Assembly (NCBI RefSeq): GCF_003990445.1
Contig: NZ_REEZ01000016.1
Coordinates: 1 to 64,000, forward strand
Direction: 5' to 3'
From: Pararhodobacter zhoushanensis
GTDB lineage: Bacteria; Pseudomonadota; Alphaproteobacteria; Rhodobacterales; Rhodobacteraceae
Length of the DNA stretch: 64,000 nt
Below are positions 54,293 through 61,306 of the stretch, piece by piece. A program made the position numbers and the translations under genes. Below the pieces are notes generated by a model, which made no database searches, had not been told where the DNA came from, and saw only the letters and a list, made by a program, of their open reading frames with translations. Position 1 is the stretch's first letter, and every line of letters starts with the position of its first letter.

Positions 54293-54744
54293 ACTGCCAC
54301 CTGCCTGCCCTTCACCACCTTTGTGGTCTCGGTCTGGCCCGCTACCGTGCCTTTTTCCTCTGGCGGGTTCCCCTCAGCCGGATATCTGAGGATCTCGCGC
54401 ACGCGATAGGTAGAGAGCCCCACCGCCTCAGCGATCTCATCCAGGGCTTTGCCGTCAGCGCGCATGCGGGCGATCTCGCGATTGCGGAACTCACGCACGA
54501 CGAAACCACAGTTGGCGGGCTGGAGGATTGCGCCGCCGAAGTGCCGCCGCATCCGTTCCGCGTCATCGTGGCCCAGACATTGGATCAACCAGTGATCCTG
54601 CGGCATGCGCTTCGGGACGTAGAGCACCCGCCGCCATGGCCGTGAGCCAGATGTGGGCAGCATACCAATTAGATACAGCGCCCGAGCCCGCCCGATGATG
54701 TCAGCGATCTCCTGGGCACTCGACGGGAGTCCTGCAGAGCTCAT
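54289..54744 (-). CDS. Mor-like helix-turn-helix regulator
   Basis: A protein of 151 residues. The middle part AERMRRHFGG and a C-terminal helix-turn-helix (EIAEAVGLSTYRVREILRY) follow the Mu Mor/C scheme, in which a dimer turns on middle or late genes. It sits between early genes and lysis/head genes, a fitting place for a late-gene activator. Its stop overlaps the holin-candidate start. Confidence 0.6.
   Translation of the reverse strand: MSSAGLPSSAQEIADIIGRARALYLIGMLPTSGSRPWRRVLYVPKRMPQDHWLIQCLGHDDAERMRRHFGGAILQPANCGFVVREFRNREIARMRADGKALDEIAEAVGLSTYRVREILRYPAEGNPPEEKGTVAGQTETTKVVKGRQVAV
54357..54366 (-). repeat. Repeated motif CCGCCAGAGG, copy in the Mor-like gene tail
   Basis: It lies in the last 25 codons of the Mor-like gene, 65 bases upstream of the holin-candidate start. 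Confidence 0.5.
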
Positions 54745-54857
54745 CGGGCGAACCTGTCGGTGGCACTGCCCCCGGCCGACCGCCCGGTGCCGCGCTGGCG
54801 GCCGCGAAAGGCCTCAGCAGAGGGCGTGCGGATGCTGAGATCATCGACCACGATCAA
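54741..54857 (-). CDS. Very small coupled ORF with TTG start
   Basis: A frame of 38 codons (LIVVDDLSIRTPSAEAF) whose TTG overlaps the initiator stop as TTGA and whose stop overlaps the next ATG. The tight coupling on both sides supports translation; nothing else does. Confidence 0.35.
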   Translation of the reverse strand: MIVVDDLSIRTPSAEAFRGRQRGTGRSAGGSATDRFAR

Positions 54858-55792
54858 ACACCCCGCTTGCGCAGCTGCGCCTCGGTGACGTGACCGCGCG
54901 CCAGCAGTGCGCCTCGAACCTCGCTCGAAATGGCGTTCGGCGCGATGTAGCCGCTGCCGGTCAGGCGCTTGCGCCAGAACTCGACCCGCTCGTCGAGAGA
55001 GGCGCGGGGGCTCTCGGCACCGCGGGATCGCCTCGAGCTCTTGGACCCGCTGGCATTCTTCGCCGCTCGGGCCATCGCAGGGCCCAGGGCGCGCGGCCCC
55101 TGCGGCAAGTCGGGCTTCTCGAGGGCGAAGGCCCGGGCTGTGGCAATCATTTGAGCCTCGGTCAGGCCCAGCGCCGTCCATGCCTCGCGATACCGGCCAT
55201 CCCGCGCTTCGATCGGCCAGTATCCACTCTCAGCGAGCGACGGCTCACCGAAAGCCTCGGCCATCGACTTCACAAAATCCACATTCAGCCGAGCGCGCTC
55301 GCGCGCATCGTCTTCGTCGTTTACAGGTTCCCTTAAAGGTTCCCTTACAGGGTTAGTGTCCAGATTCTGGACACGGCTCTGCGGTAAATCTGGACACGGC
55401 TCGGGGTCCAATCTGGACACGGCTCCGTGTCCGGTTTCTGGACACGGGTCAGCCTCGTGTTCTTTTTCCGTTCGTGTTTCGCCGTGTCCAGTTTCTGGAC
55501 ACGGGCTTTGTGCGAACTCAGGCTCGAACCCCAAAATATAGCGCGTGGGCCGCTGCCGGCGCGTGGTGGGATCGACCGATCGGACACGCTGGATGTGTCC
55601 CTTTTCCTCGAGCCGCGCGAGGTTGTCATTCACCGACGCACGCGACATGCACGAGGTCTCTGCCAGATAGGACTGGCTCGGGAAACACCCGTTCCGGGGG
55701 TTGTGACAGTCCGCCAGGCACAAGAGCAGCAGCTTCTCGGCCGGGCGCAGGTCGCCCAAGGCAAAGGCCCAGTTCGTCGCAATATGGCTCAT
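54854..55792 (-). CDS. O-like replication initiator
   Basis: A protein of 312 residues. The N-terminal winged helix (about 15-90; FPSQSYLAETSCMSRASVNDN) is of the phage O/DnaD type. The middle (about 95-150) contains repeats PCPETGHG, which are the coding echo of the DNA iterons. The C-terminal domain (about 165-312) probably recruits helicase. No helicase loader gene is present, so the host DnaB or DnaC function must be used. It resembles lambda, where the origin lies inside gene O. Confidence 0.78.
   Translation of the reverse strand: MSHIATNWAFALGDLRPAEKLLLLCLADCHNPRNGCFPSQSYLAETSCMSRASVNDNLARLEEKGHIQRVRSVDPTTRRQRPTRYILGFEPEFAQSPCPETGHGETRTEKEHEADPCPETGHGAVSRLDPEPCPDLPQSRVQNLDTNPVREPLREPVNDEDDARERARLNVDFVKSMAEAFGEPSLAESGYWPIEARDGRYREAWTALGLTEAQMIATARAFALEKPDLPQGPRALGPAMARAAKNASGSKSSRRSRGAESPRASLDERVEFWRKRLTGSGYIAPNAISSEVRGALLARGHVTEAQLRKRGV
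55356..55502. other. Putative replication origin: five palindromic iterons inside the initiator gene
   Basis: GTGTCCAGATTCTGGACAC (55356-55374) is a perfect 19-bp palindrome. Near-full copies lie at 55427-55445 and 55484-55502, with half or partial copies at 55389-55397 and 55405-55420. The flank after 55445 is T-rich. Lambda and its relatives have their origin in the same place. Confidence 0.72.
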
Positions 55793-56148
55793 GCGGTACC
55801 TCGTGCGCCTGCAGGCGTCATCTCAGCCGCCACGGCGGCAACGATCGCCCCCAAGGGCGAGGCGTGGTGATCGGCAGCAGAGCGGGCACTGGGCAGCTTC
55901 AGTAGGCTGTGGCCGAGGTCAGCGGGATCCGCGCCGAGCTGCAGCGCGATGCTGATCAGCACGCAGGCGTCGGAAATCACCGCCGCCATGTCCGAACCGG
56001 TCTTGCCGCCGGCAAAGACCTCGAGCGGTGCCGCTGTTTCAGGGTCAAAGCCGATCGTGACGGTGAAGCCGTGCGCGTGATCATCACGCTGCCACAGGAC
56101 CTGCCGCGTGACCGAAGGACGGCGATCTGGGGGGCGCTGACGCATCAT
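55789..56148 (-). CDS. TSCPD-domain protein
   Basis: A protein of 119 residues from the ATG at 56148. The TSCPD pattern (LEVFAGGKTGSDMAAVISDA, then SIALQLGADPADL) is known at the end of class II ribonucleotide reductases and as stand-alone phage proteins. It lacks the reductase core, so it is not itself a reductase. ATGA overlaps couple it to genes on both sides. Confidence 0.72.
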   Translation of the reverse strand: MMRQRPPDRRPSVTRQVLWQRDDHAHGFTVTIGFDPETAAPLEVFAGGKTGSDMAAVISDACVLISIALQLGADPADLGHSLLKLPSARSAADHHASPLGAIVAAVAAEMTPAGARGTA

Positions 56149-56234
56149 GCGGCCCTCAATTCTTGCCGGTCCCGCTGCATCAATGGCGTCTGGACGGCGG
56201 CAGTCTTGGTGACGCTCAGGACAACGCGTTTCAT
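56145..56234 (-). CDS. Very small coupled ORF
   Basis: A frame of 29 codons (MKRVVLSVTKTAAVQTPL). Its ATG overlaps the RusA stop and its stop overlaps the TSCPD start, both as ATGA. Coupling is the only support. Confidence 0.4.
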   Translation of the reverse strand: MKRVVLSVTKTAAVQTPLMQRDRQELRAA

Positions 56235-56662
56235 CGCAGCAACTCCCGAAGCCCGCGCGGCACAAGGGCGACGATCTCGCTGGCCACCGGCGAAAGGGGC
56301 GCAAGCTCGATGACCGCCACGGCACCGGCCATGGCTGGCGTCCACACCGCCGTCGCGCTGCGGACCCACCTGCGGCTGTCGTCAACGATCACGCCCGCCC
56401 GGACGAACGCATCCAGATAGCCCTTGAGCGTGTTGTCGCTGTCCATGTTGCCGACGCTGTGCTCGCCGACATAGAGCGTGATCGCGACCGGCAGGGTGAA
56501 GCGCGGCGAGGCATTGGCGCGGATCGCATCGAGGACGCTCGCGCGCCACGTCTTGTATTTTGCCGAATGCACACGCCCCTTGCCCGGAACGTTGCAAAAC
56601 AGGTTGTTGGTGCTGATCGGCCCGGGCAGGGCAAGGCAGGCCGAGGAAGGGGAGACGGCCAT
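56231..56662 (-). CDS. rusA: RusA-family Holliday junction resolvase
   Basis: A protein of 143 residues with the RusA core: TNNLFCNVPGKGRVHSAKY near the start and DSDNTLKGYLDAFVRAGVIV, whose aspartates bind the metal. It cuts four-way junctions during phage recombination or before packaging. A GTG one codon upstream is possible. Confidence 0.85.
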   Translation of the reverse strand: MAVSPSSACLALPGPISTNNLFCNVPGKGRVHSAKYKTWRASVLDAIRANASPRFTLPVAITLYVGEHSVGNMDSDNTLKGYLDAFVRAGVIVDDSRRWVRSATAVWTPAMAGAVAVIELAPLSPVASEIVALVPRGLRELLR

Positions 56663-56665
56663 CAC

Positions 56666-56914
56666 TCAGCTCATCCCCAGCGCAGCTTTGTAGAGGTCGA
56701 GGATTGCCTCTTCCTCGGCAATGTCATCGGGCTCGCGCTTGCGCAGCGCGATAATCTTGCGCAGCACGGCGGTGTCGTAGCCGCGCCCCTTCGCCTCGGC
56801 CATGACTTCCTTCTGCTGCTCGGCCAGATCCTTCTTTTCGGCCTCGAGGTGCTCGTAGCGCTCGACAAACTGGCGCAGCTCATCGGCGGTGACGTCATAG
56901 GCGGTGTCGGGCAT
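56666..56914 (-). CDS. GapR-like DNA-binding protein (DUF2312)
   Basis: A protein of 82 residues from the ATG at 56914 (MPDTAYDVTADELRQFVERY). It matches the helical GapR family of alphaproteobacteria, which clamps on overtwisted AT-rich DNA and helps topoisomerases. A phage copy may aid replication or guard against host GapR. Confidence 0.83.
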   Translation of the reverse strand: MPDTAYDVTADELRQFVERYEHLEAEKKDLAEQQKEVMAEAKGRGYDTAVLRKIIALRKREPDDIAEEEAILDLYKAALGMS

Positions 56915-57030
56915 GGTGTCCTCCATCTGCCCGCAGGCGCGGGACAAGGGTGCAGAATATCGGGCGCGCCAGGTGCGGCACGCTGCTGTGGTCTGGTAAT
57001 TGCGGGTGCTGTGCGGCGCGGGCCGCTGGC

Positions 57031-57225
57031 TTAATGCGGCGGCTTCCGCCCAAGGCTGCGCTGCACCTCGAAGGTCAGGGAACCGGTGTCAGACGTCACC
57101 ACGGCCACCGGCCCGGACAGGTCCAGCTCAAAGACCGCGTCGGGTTCCGGCGCGGCGGCGAGGGCGACTCGCAGTGTCGCAATCAAATCGTCAAGCTGGT
57201 CGCGGGTCATAGGGGCCGAGATCAT
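57031..57225 (-). CDS. Small hypothetical early protein
   Basis: A protein of 64 residues from the ATG at 57225, which overlaps the stop of the upstream small ORF. DQLDDLIATLRVALAAAPE is helical, and VFELDLSGPVAVV may be a strand pair. No family recognised. Confidence 0.5.
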   Translation of the reverse strand: MISAPMTRDQLDDLIATLRVALAAAPEPDAVFELDLSGPVAVVTSDTGSLTFEVQRSLGRKPPH

Positions 57226-57335
57226 GCCGGGCCCTCCGGCCGATAGCTCGGCAGAGCAATGGTGCTGCCGCCGTCCACGGGAGAACAAACGGCGACAGCG
57301 ATCCGCGCGGAGAGGAGGTCGCGCGAATAGGTCAT
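57222..57335 (-). CDS. Very small coupled ORF
   Basis: A frame of 37 codons (MTYSRDLLSARIAVAV). ATGA overlaps join it to the genes on both sides. Function unknown. Confidence 0.4.
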   Translation of the reverse strand: MTYSRDLLSARIAVAVCSPVDGGSTIALPSYRPEGPA

Positions 57336-57772
57336 ACGGCGCCCCCTCGAACGCCCATCTTTGTCTTAAGCGCAGCCATCGCATCACCGGTCAGTCGATG
57401 CACGTCGTCGAGCTCGGCATAGGCGCGGGCAATGGCCTGCGGGTCTTCGGGCGCAGCCTCATAGGCTGCGAGTGCAGTCACACCCTCGGTGGCCTCGCGC
57501 AGCATGTCGAGATGGCAGGCCAGCCCGGACTTCATCGGAAGCCCGGACAACTCGCGCGACCGCATGTTCGAGAACGGGTAGCGTCGCGTGGCGTTTTCGA
57601 GAGCACAAACCCACGAGTAAGGAGGTTCGGAGTTGCCATTCTGAATGCGCGACAGGCTGGCCGAAGATACCGAATGCCCGACAGCCGCCTCGATCGCTGC
57701 CATCGCGGCTGGCTGGCCGCCTGCGGCTTTGACCAGCTCATCAAACATATGGGCGCGAAGGTGCAGGGTCAT
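57332..57772 (-). CDS. Early helix-turn-helix-like protein
   Basis: A protein of 146 residues from the ATG at 57772 (MTLHLRAHMFDELVKAAGG). SVSSASLSRIQNGNSEPPYSW looks like a helix-turn-helix of the CII/XRE kind. It is the second gene after the Cro-like gene, as CII is in lambdoid phages. The exact family is not clear. Confidence 0.55.
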   Translation of the reverse strand: MTLHLRAHMFDELVKAAGGQPAAMAAIEAAVGHSVSSASLSRIQNGNSEPPYSWVCALENATRRYPFSNMRSRELSGLPMKSGLACHLDMLREATEGVTALAAYEAAPEDPQAIARAYAELDDVHRLTGDAMAALKTKMGVRGGAV

Positions 57773-57845
57773 TGAAAACGGTTTTCCTTGTTGATGGCCG
57801 ATAAAGACGGATCTTGCGTTCAGGAAGGGAGGTGCTCGGATGGCA

Positions 57846-58046
57846 TCAGGAAGCGGCACGGAGCGGGGGATTTTCCCGCATGTAGGCTCGAACACGGTCA
57901 CCGGTCTCAAAGCGAGGGCTGGATTTACCGTCTTTCCAGTCTCGCCACTGGCCGTGGTTTGCGCCGATTGCCAGCTTCAAGAGCCTTTGAGGCGAGGTGC
58001 CACACTGCGCACAGTAGGCTTCGATGTCTGAGATGAGCTGTTCCAT
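57846..58046 (-). CDS. Cro-like small DNA-binding protein
   Basis: A protein of 66 residues (MEQLISDIEAYCAQCGTSPQ) with a helix-turn-helix look (LLKLAIGANHGQWRDWKDGK). It is divergent from the CI-like gene, and an operator lies 12 bases upstream of its start. By position it is Cro. Confidence 0.65.
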   Translation of the reverse strand: MEQLISDIEAYCAQCGTSPQRLLKLAIGANHGQWRDWKDGKSSPRFETGDRVRAYMRENPPLRAAS

Positions 58047-58058
58047 AGAGGTCTTTAT

Positions 58059-58134
58059 GGGGGATTATTCCCCCGGTACGCAAGGGGAAATCACCTCCAT
58101 TACACGAGCGCCGCTTGAGGGTATATTTCCCCTC
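58059..58134. promoter_or_regulatory. Immunity operator region between cro and cI
   Basis: GGGGGATTATTCCCCC (58059-58074) is a perfect-arm palindrome. Weaker relatives lie at 58083-58098 and 58117-58134. For cI, TTACAC (58100-58105) and TATATT (58122-58127) are 16 bp apart, with the ATG seven bases on, so the mRNA is probably leaderless. The third operator covers this -10. Confidence 0.72.
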
Positions 58135-58770
58135 ATGGAAAAGCCCTTCAAGGATGCCCTGGAGTTTGCGATCGAGACGACCAAGCGGTCGCTTCGCAGT
58201 GTCGCTATCGATGCCGGGGTGTCATACGATCAGCTGAAGAGCCTCATGCAGGGCAAGGCTAAGTCGACGAATTTCGACGACGGCGTGAAAGTGGCCGCTG
58301 CCTTCGGCGTGTCGGTAGAGGATTTTCTTGCGGGCAATCTGACATTCGCAGGCCCTACCGTTGCGGTGGCAGGCTGTGTCGGGGCGGGCGCGTCTGTCGA
58401 GCTTGTTGATGCCTATGACAAGGGCGACGGATTATATCACGTAAGAACGCCCGAGGGTGTTAGTCCGCGCGGCATCGTTGCAGTAGAGGTGGCGGGCGAT
58501 AGCATGTCCCCGGTCTACCAGCCTGGCACGGTCTTGTTCTACAGCCGTGATGTTGTTGGTGTCCCTACTGAGGCCATTGGCAAGATCTGCATCTGCGAAG
58601 ACGAATCTGGCAAGGCATGGGTGAAGGTTGTGCGAGTGGGCCGCGAGGAGGGCACGTTCAGCATGATTTCCCTGAACCCCGAGGCAGGCAACATTCATGG
58701 TGTACGCCTCAAGTGGGCGGCGCCGGTTAAGTTCAGCTTGCCGCCGGAATATGTGCAAAAGATTGAGTGA
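58135..58770 (+). CDS. CI-type repressor with S24 peptidase domain
   Basis: A protein of 211 residues. An XRE helix-turn-helix covers about 20-65, and the LexA-like self-cleavage domain has S123 (VAGDSMSP) and K164 (WVKVV), with a possible cleavage site in GCVGAG. It holds lysogeny by binding the GGGGG-N6-CCCCC operators and would be cut after RecA activation. I choose the ATG at 58135, directly behind the third operator; an earlier start would read through the operators. Confidence 0.88.
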   Translation: MEKPFKDALEFAIETTKRSLRSVAIDAGVSYDQLKSLMQGKAKSTNFDDGVKVAAAFGVSVEDFLAGNLTFAGPTVAVAGCVGAGASVELVDAYDKGDGLYHVRTPEGVSPRGIVAVEVAGDSMSPVYQPGTVLFYSRDVVGVPTEAIGKICICEDESGKAWVKVVRVGREEGTFSMISLNPEAGNIHGVRLKWAAPVKFSLPPEYVQKIE

Positions 58771-58832
58771 CCTTTTTCGAGCTCGTGTGGGCCGCCGCTG
58801 GCGGAAAGTCTGCTGAACTCAATGATGACGCA

Positions 58833-58858
58833 CCCCGCCTAGAGCGGGGCTTTTCTTT
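58833..58858 (+). terminator. Rho-independent terminator after cI
   Basis: CCCCGC and GCGGGG pair around CTAGA, followed by CTTTTCTTT, 63 bases past the repressor stop. Confidence 0.75.
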
Positions 58859-58917
58859 GCGCTGCCAGGGCGCGCCTGCGTGCCTTGGTGCTTAGCGGCG
58901 GCTCGGCTGCTGAATCC

Positions 58918-58968
58918 GGGGGAATTATCCCCCATATTCTATTGACGGGGGAAAATTCCCCCTATACG
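58918..58968 (+). promoter_or_regulatory. Second operator pair and promoter for the integrase operon
   Basis: GGGGGAATTATCCCCC (58918-58933) and GGGGGAAAATTCCCCC (58947-58962) match the cro-side operator. TTGACG (58942-58947) and TATACG (58963-58968) flank the second one, so bound repressor would shut the promoter. The layout recalls lambda OL. Confidence 0.72.
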
Positions 58969-59005
58969 TTCGCTCCCATACTCGAAGGCATCGAAGGGAG
59001 AGACC

Positions 59006-59290
59006 ATGGACACCATCATCGACCGCCTCGGCCCGGTATCGCCCATGCGCACGGATCTTCCTGCGCGCATGTCACAGCATCGGCCGGGTCAGGTCACATG
59101 GCCGGAGCCTCTGCTTGGGCGCAGCTGCGCCCAGTGCGCGCATCTTACCCCGGAGAAGCCCCGCAAGGACGGCACCCTGCGCGGGCGCTGCGCGAAGGTC
59201 ATGACGCACCAAAACGTGCAGGGGGTGGCGTTCAGCTTCGCCGACGCCGTGGCATGCCCGCAGTTCTACGCAGCGGGGCCAGCACGATGA
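59006..59290 (+). CDS. Cysteine-containing hypothetical protein, first gene of the integrase operon
   Basis: A protein of 94 residues with four Cys (CAQCAHL, C in GRCAK and C in AVACPQF) that could bind zinc. It follows the second operator-promoter by about 40 bases. Function unknown. Confidence 0.6.
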   Translation: MDTIIDRLGPVSPMRTDLPARMSQHRPGQVTWPEPLLGRSCAQCAHLTPEKPRKDGTLRGRCAKVMTHQNVQGVAFSFADAVACPQFYAAGPAR

Positions 59291-59439
59291 CCTTTCGCCC
59301 TGACAGCGCCGACCGGCCAGAATGGCAGGCTCTGGCGATCAACATCCTCGTTGGTGTTGCGATCGGCGGGGCGGCGGGGTGGTTCTATCTCGCAATGACC
59401 GCCCAGCGCGTCGCGGCTCTTCTGGTTATTGCGCAATGA
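59287..59439 (+). CDS. Small membrane protein
   Basis: A protein of 50 residues with one membrane helix (about 15-38). It is coupled by an ATGA overlap on both sides. Function unknown. Confidence 0.5.
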   Translation: MTFRPDSADRPEWQALAINILVGVAIGGAAGWFYLAMTAQRVAALLVIAQ

Positions 59440-59777
59440 CGCGGCACCCGTCCGAGGTCAGCTTGCGCCCGACGCCCAGCGCGCTGCGTTACCTCTGGCG
59501 CTGGGCGCAAGAGAAGAGCGCGTTCGCCAAGACGGCTGGCCGGGCCTTCCCGAAGCTCGATCTTCTGCCGATGGGGCTGGCCGGGCAACCCGGGAGCCAC
59601 GTTGAGCTGCGCCACTGGAATGGCGACCGCATGTTGCGCGTCTGGATCGACTACCAGGCTCCGGGCTGCTGGGCGTTGGTTGTCCGGCTCGAGCGCCCGC
59701 TGTCGCGACAGAACGATCAAACCACCCTGAACATCCCGCGTGCCGTGGCGCGTCTGGCGATGGCCGAAAAAGGATGA
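59436..59777 (+). CDS. Hypothetical protein
   Basis: A basic protein of 113 residues with a beta-rich middle (SHVELRHWNGDRMLRVWIDY). It is coupled by ATGA overlaps to its neighbours. No family recognised. Confidence 0.55.
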   Translation: MTRHPSEVSLRPTPSALRYLWRWAQEKSAFAKTAGRAFPKLDLLPMGLAGQPGSHVELRHWNGDRMLRVWIDYQAPGCWALVVRLERPLSRQNDQTTLNIPRAVARLAMAEKG

Positions 59778-59860
59778 CCACTGTGAGCACCACCCGTTCC
59801 GTTCCGCTAACCGCCACCGCCGCCCAGCGCCTCGCGCGCTGGACGCCGAGCTTTGAGTGA
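59774..59860 (+). CDS. Very small coupled ORF
   Basis: A frame of 28 codons (MTTVSTTRSVPLTATAAQRL) whose ATG overlaps the upstream stop. Coupling is the only support. Confidence 0.3.
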   Translation: MTTVSTTRSVPLTATAAQRLARWTPSFE

Positions 59861-59895
59861 GGGGGCCGGTGGCCCGCCCAGCGGATGAGGCCCCT

Positions 59896-60006
59896 ATGAT
59901 CGTTCGAGGCCTCCACCTCGCCCTAAAGCGCCTGCTCTGCCGCCATCAGTGGGAGCGGATCGGCGATCACACCGAATGCGTCAAATGCGGAAGGACCCAG
60001 AAATGA
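59896..60006 (+). CDS. Small zinc-finger-like protein
   Basis: A protein of 36 residues: CRHQW, then CVKCGRTQK at the end. The C-x2-H-like and CxxC pairs could hold one zinc, as in short phage proteins with this ending. Its stop overlaps the next ATG. Confidence 0.5.
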   Translation: MIVRGLHLALKRLLCRHQWERIGDHTECVKCGRTQK

Positions 60007-60170
60007 GCATGCGAGCCATCATCACAGTCGCCGCCATGCGAGAGGCCATTCAGGCCGCAAAGGAAGGTCTGAAAGTAGAGGTCAAGCCTGACGGTACGCT
60101 CATCATTGCGCCGGTTGCATTTGAGCGCGATGCTGGTGATGAGTTCGACCTCGTGAGCATGAAGCGATGA
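60003..60170 (+). CDS. Small hypothetical protein before the integrase
   Basis: A protein of 55 residues (MSMRAIITVAAMREAIQAAK, helix then strands). It is coupled to the integrase by ATGA. Small proteins here are sometimes directionality factors, but this one shows no helix-turn-helix. Confidence 0.5.
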   Translation: MSMRAIITVAAMREAIQAAKEGLKVEVKPDGTLIIAPVAFERDAGDEFDLVSMKR

Positions 60171-61147
60171 AGCGCGAACTGCCGAAATTCGTCTATCCCA
60201 AAGGGAAGCGGGGCTACCTGTATTTCTGCCGCGGGAAGACGACCCAGCGAATTCAGGCCGACTTTGGCACGCCCGAGTTCTGGGCCGAGTATGCTATAGC
60301 TCTGAAGGGCAGGGCGCCCGTCCGGCCCGGGAAGACATTCACCGCGCTGATCGAGAGCTACAAACGGAGCAACCGGTTCAGCCGCCTCGCGCCTCGCACA
60401 AAGGCTGACTATGACAAGGTCCTGACGTTCATCGTGGATCGGATAGGCGGGCTGGATCCGGCAAAGATGCAGCGCCGCAGCGTCATCGCCTATCGGGATG
60501 AGAACGCGGGGGCCGTCCGCTTTGCAAACTACCTGGTGCAGATCCTGCGTATCCTTTTTGAACACGCGCACGACATCGGCTGGAGGAATGACAACCCGGC
60601 GAAGGGCGTCTCCCTGCTCAAATCGACGGCCGCACCGCGCGAGCCGTGGCCAGCTGATCTCGTCGAAGCGTTCCGCGCGAAAGCGACAGGCCCAGCGCTT
60701 TTGATATTCGAACTGTGCCTGGGCACAGGCCAGCGGATCAGTGACGTGCTTCGGATGCGCTGGAACGACATCGAGGCAGGCGGGGTCAACGTCACCCAGG
60801 GCAAGACCGGTGCGCGTTTATGGGTGCCGCTCACGCCTCAACTGCGCGCCGTGCTGGCCGTGACTGCAAAGGACGGTCTCACCATCGTCACGACGCGGGG
60901 CGGGCGGATGATGTCCTACAAGACCGCGCAGGGCCATGTGATGCGGGTTCGATTGCAGATCGGCGGGGAAGGGCACGACATCCACGGCTTGAGGCACACG
61001 GCGGCATCGGAGTTGGCGCGCCTCGGGTGCAGTGACGAGCTGATCCAGTCGGTCACTGGCCATTCCAGCGCCAGGATGGTTGCTCACTACGCGGGCGCAG
61101 CGCGGCAGAAGGCCCGAGCCAAAGAGGCGCAGGAGAGGCGGGAATGA
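60167..61147 (+). CDS. int: Tyrosine-family site-specific integrase
   Basis: A protein of 326 residues with all catalytic residues: R190 (GQRISDVLRM), H273 and R276 (HGLRHTAAS), H299 (GHSS) and the nucleophile Y308. A SAM-like core-binding domain covers about 55-150. It ends 75 bases from attR, the usual layout for integration into a tRNA. It would act at the 85-bp att repeat. Confidence 0.92.
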   Translation: MKRELPKFVYPKGKRGYLYFCRGKTTQRIQADFGTPEFWAEYAIALKGRAPVRPGKTFTALIESYKRSNRFSRLAPRTKADYDKVLTFIVDRIGGLDPAKMQRRSVIAYRDENAGAVRFANYLVQILRILFEHAHDIGWRNDNPAKGVSLLKSTAAPREPWPADLVEAFRAKATGPALLIFELCLGTGQRISDVLRMRWNDIEAGGVNVTQGKTGARLWVPLTPQLRAVLAVTAKDGLTIVTTRGGRMMSYKTAQGHVMRVRLQIGGEGHDIHGLRHTAASELARLGCSDELIQSVTGHSSARMVAHYAGAARQKARAKEAQERRE

Positions 61148-61190
61148 TATTTGTTGGGGCATGGAACAGAACAGGACCGGAACGAGAACC

Positions 61191-61213
61191 TTGAAACGGT
61201 CGTTGAAACGGTC
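61191..61213 (+). promoter_or_regulatory. Integrase arm-type sites next to attR
   Basis: TTGAAACGGTC occurs twice with a 12-bp period (61191 and 61203). Two related copies lie next to attL. Confidence 0.5.
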
Positions 61214-61221
61214 CTGCCGAG

Positions 61222-61306
61222 CCCTTGCGCCCAACGCCCCAACGTGCTGAAAACGTTAGCAGTGGCCGCTTGCTGGAATGGTAGACAGACCGGACTTAAA
61301 ATCCGT
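61222..61306 (+). repeat. attR: 85-bp copy covering the tRNA-Leu 5' half and leader
   Basis: Identical to 18877-18961. The copy ends at the 3' side of the anticodon stem; the tRNA's 3' half, from 61307, is chromosomal. Confidence 0.92.

Larger units (their letters stand above)
18877..61306. mobile_element. Integrated temperate phage of about 42 kb with contractile-tail genes
   Basis: It is bounded by an 85-bp perfect repeat within a tRNA-Leu gene, with the integrase beside attR. It carries terminase, portal, capsid, P2-like tail, lysis, CI/Cro-type switch, O-like replication and integration genes. Lambda-type terminase and portal are combined with a P2-type tail. Cargo includes a type I restriction/anticodon-nuclease cassette and an attL-proximal accessory block. 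One head-region gene is split by a stop codon, so full viability is uncertain. Confidence 0.93.

Noticed and set aside
18877-61306. Element as a gene transfer agent (GTA) cluster
   Set aside because: It has att sites, integrase, CI switch, lysis and contractile-tail genes, and lambda-type terminase; this is a temperate phage.
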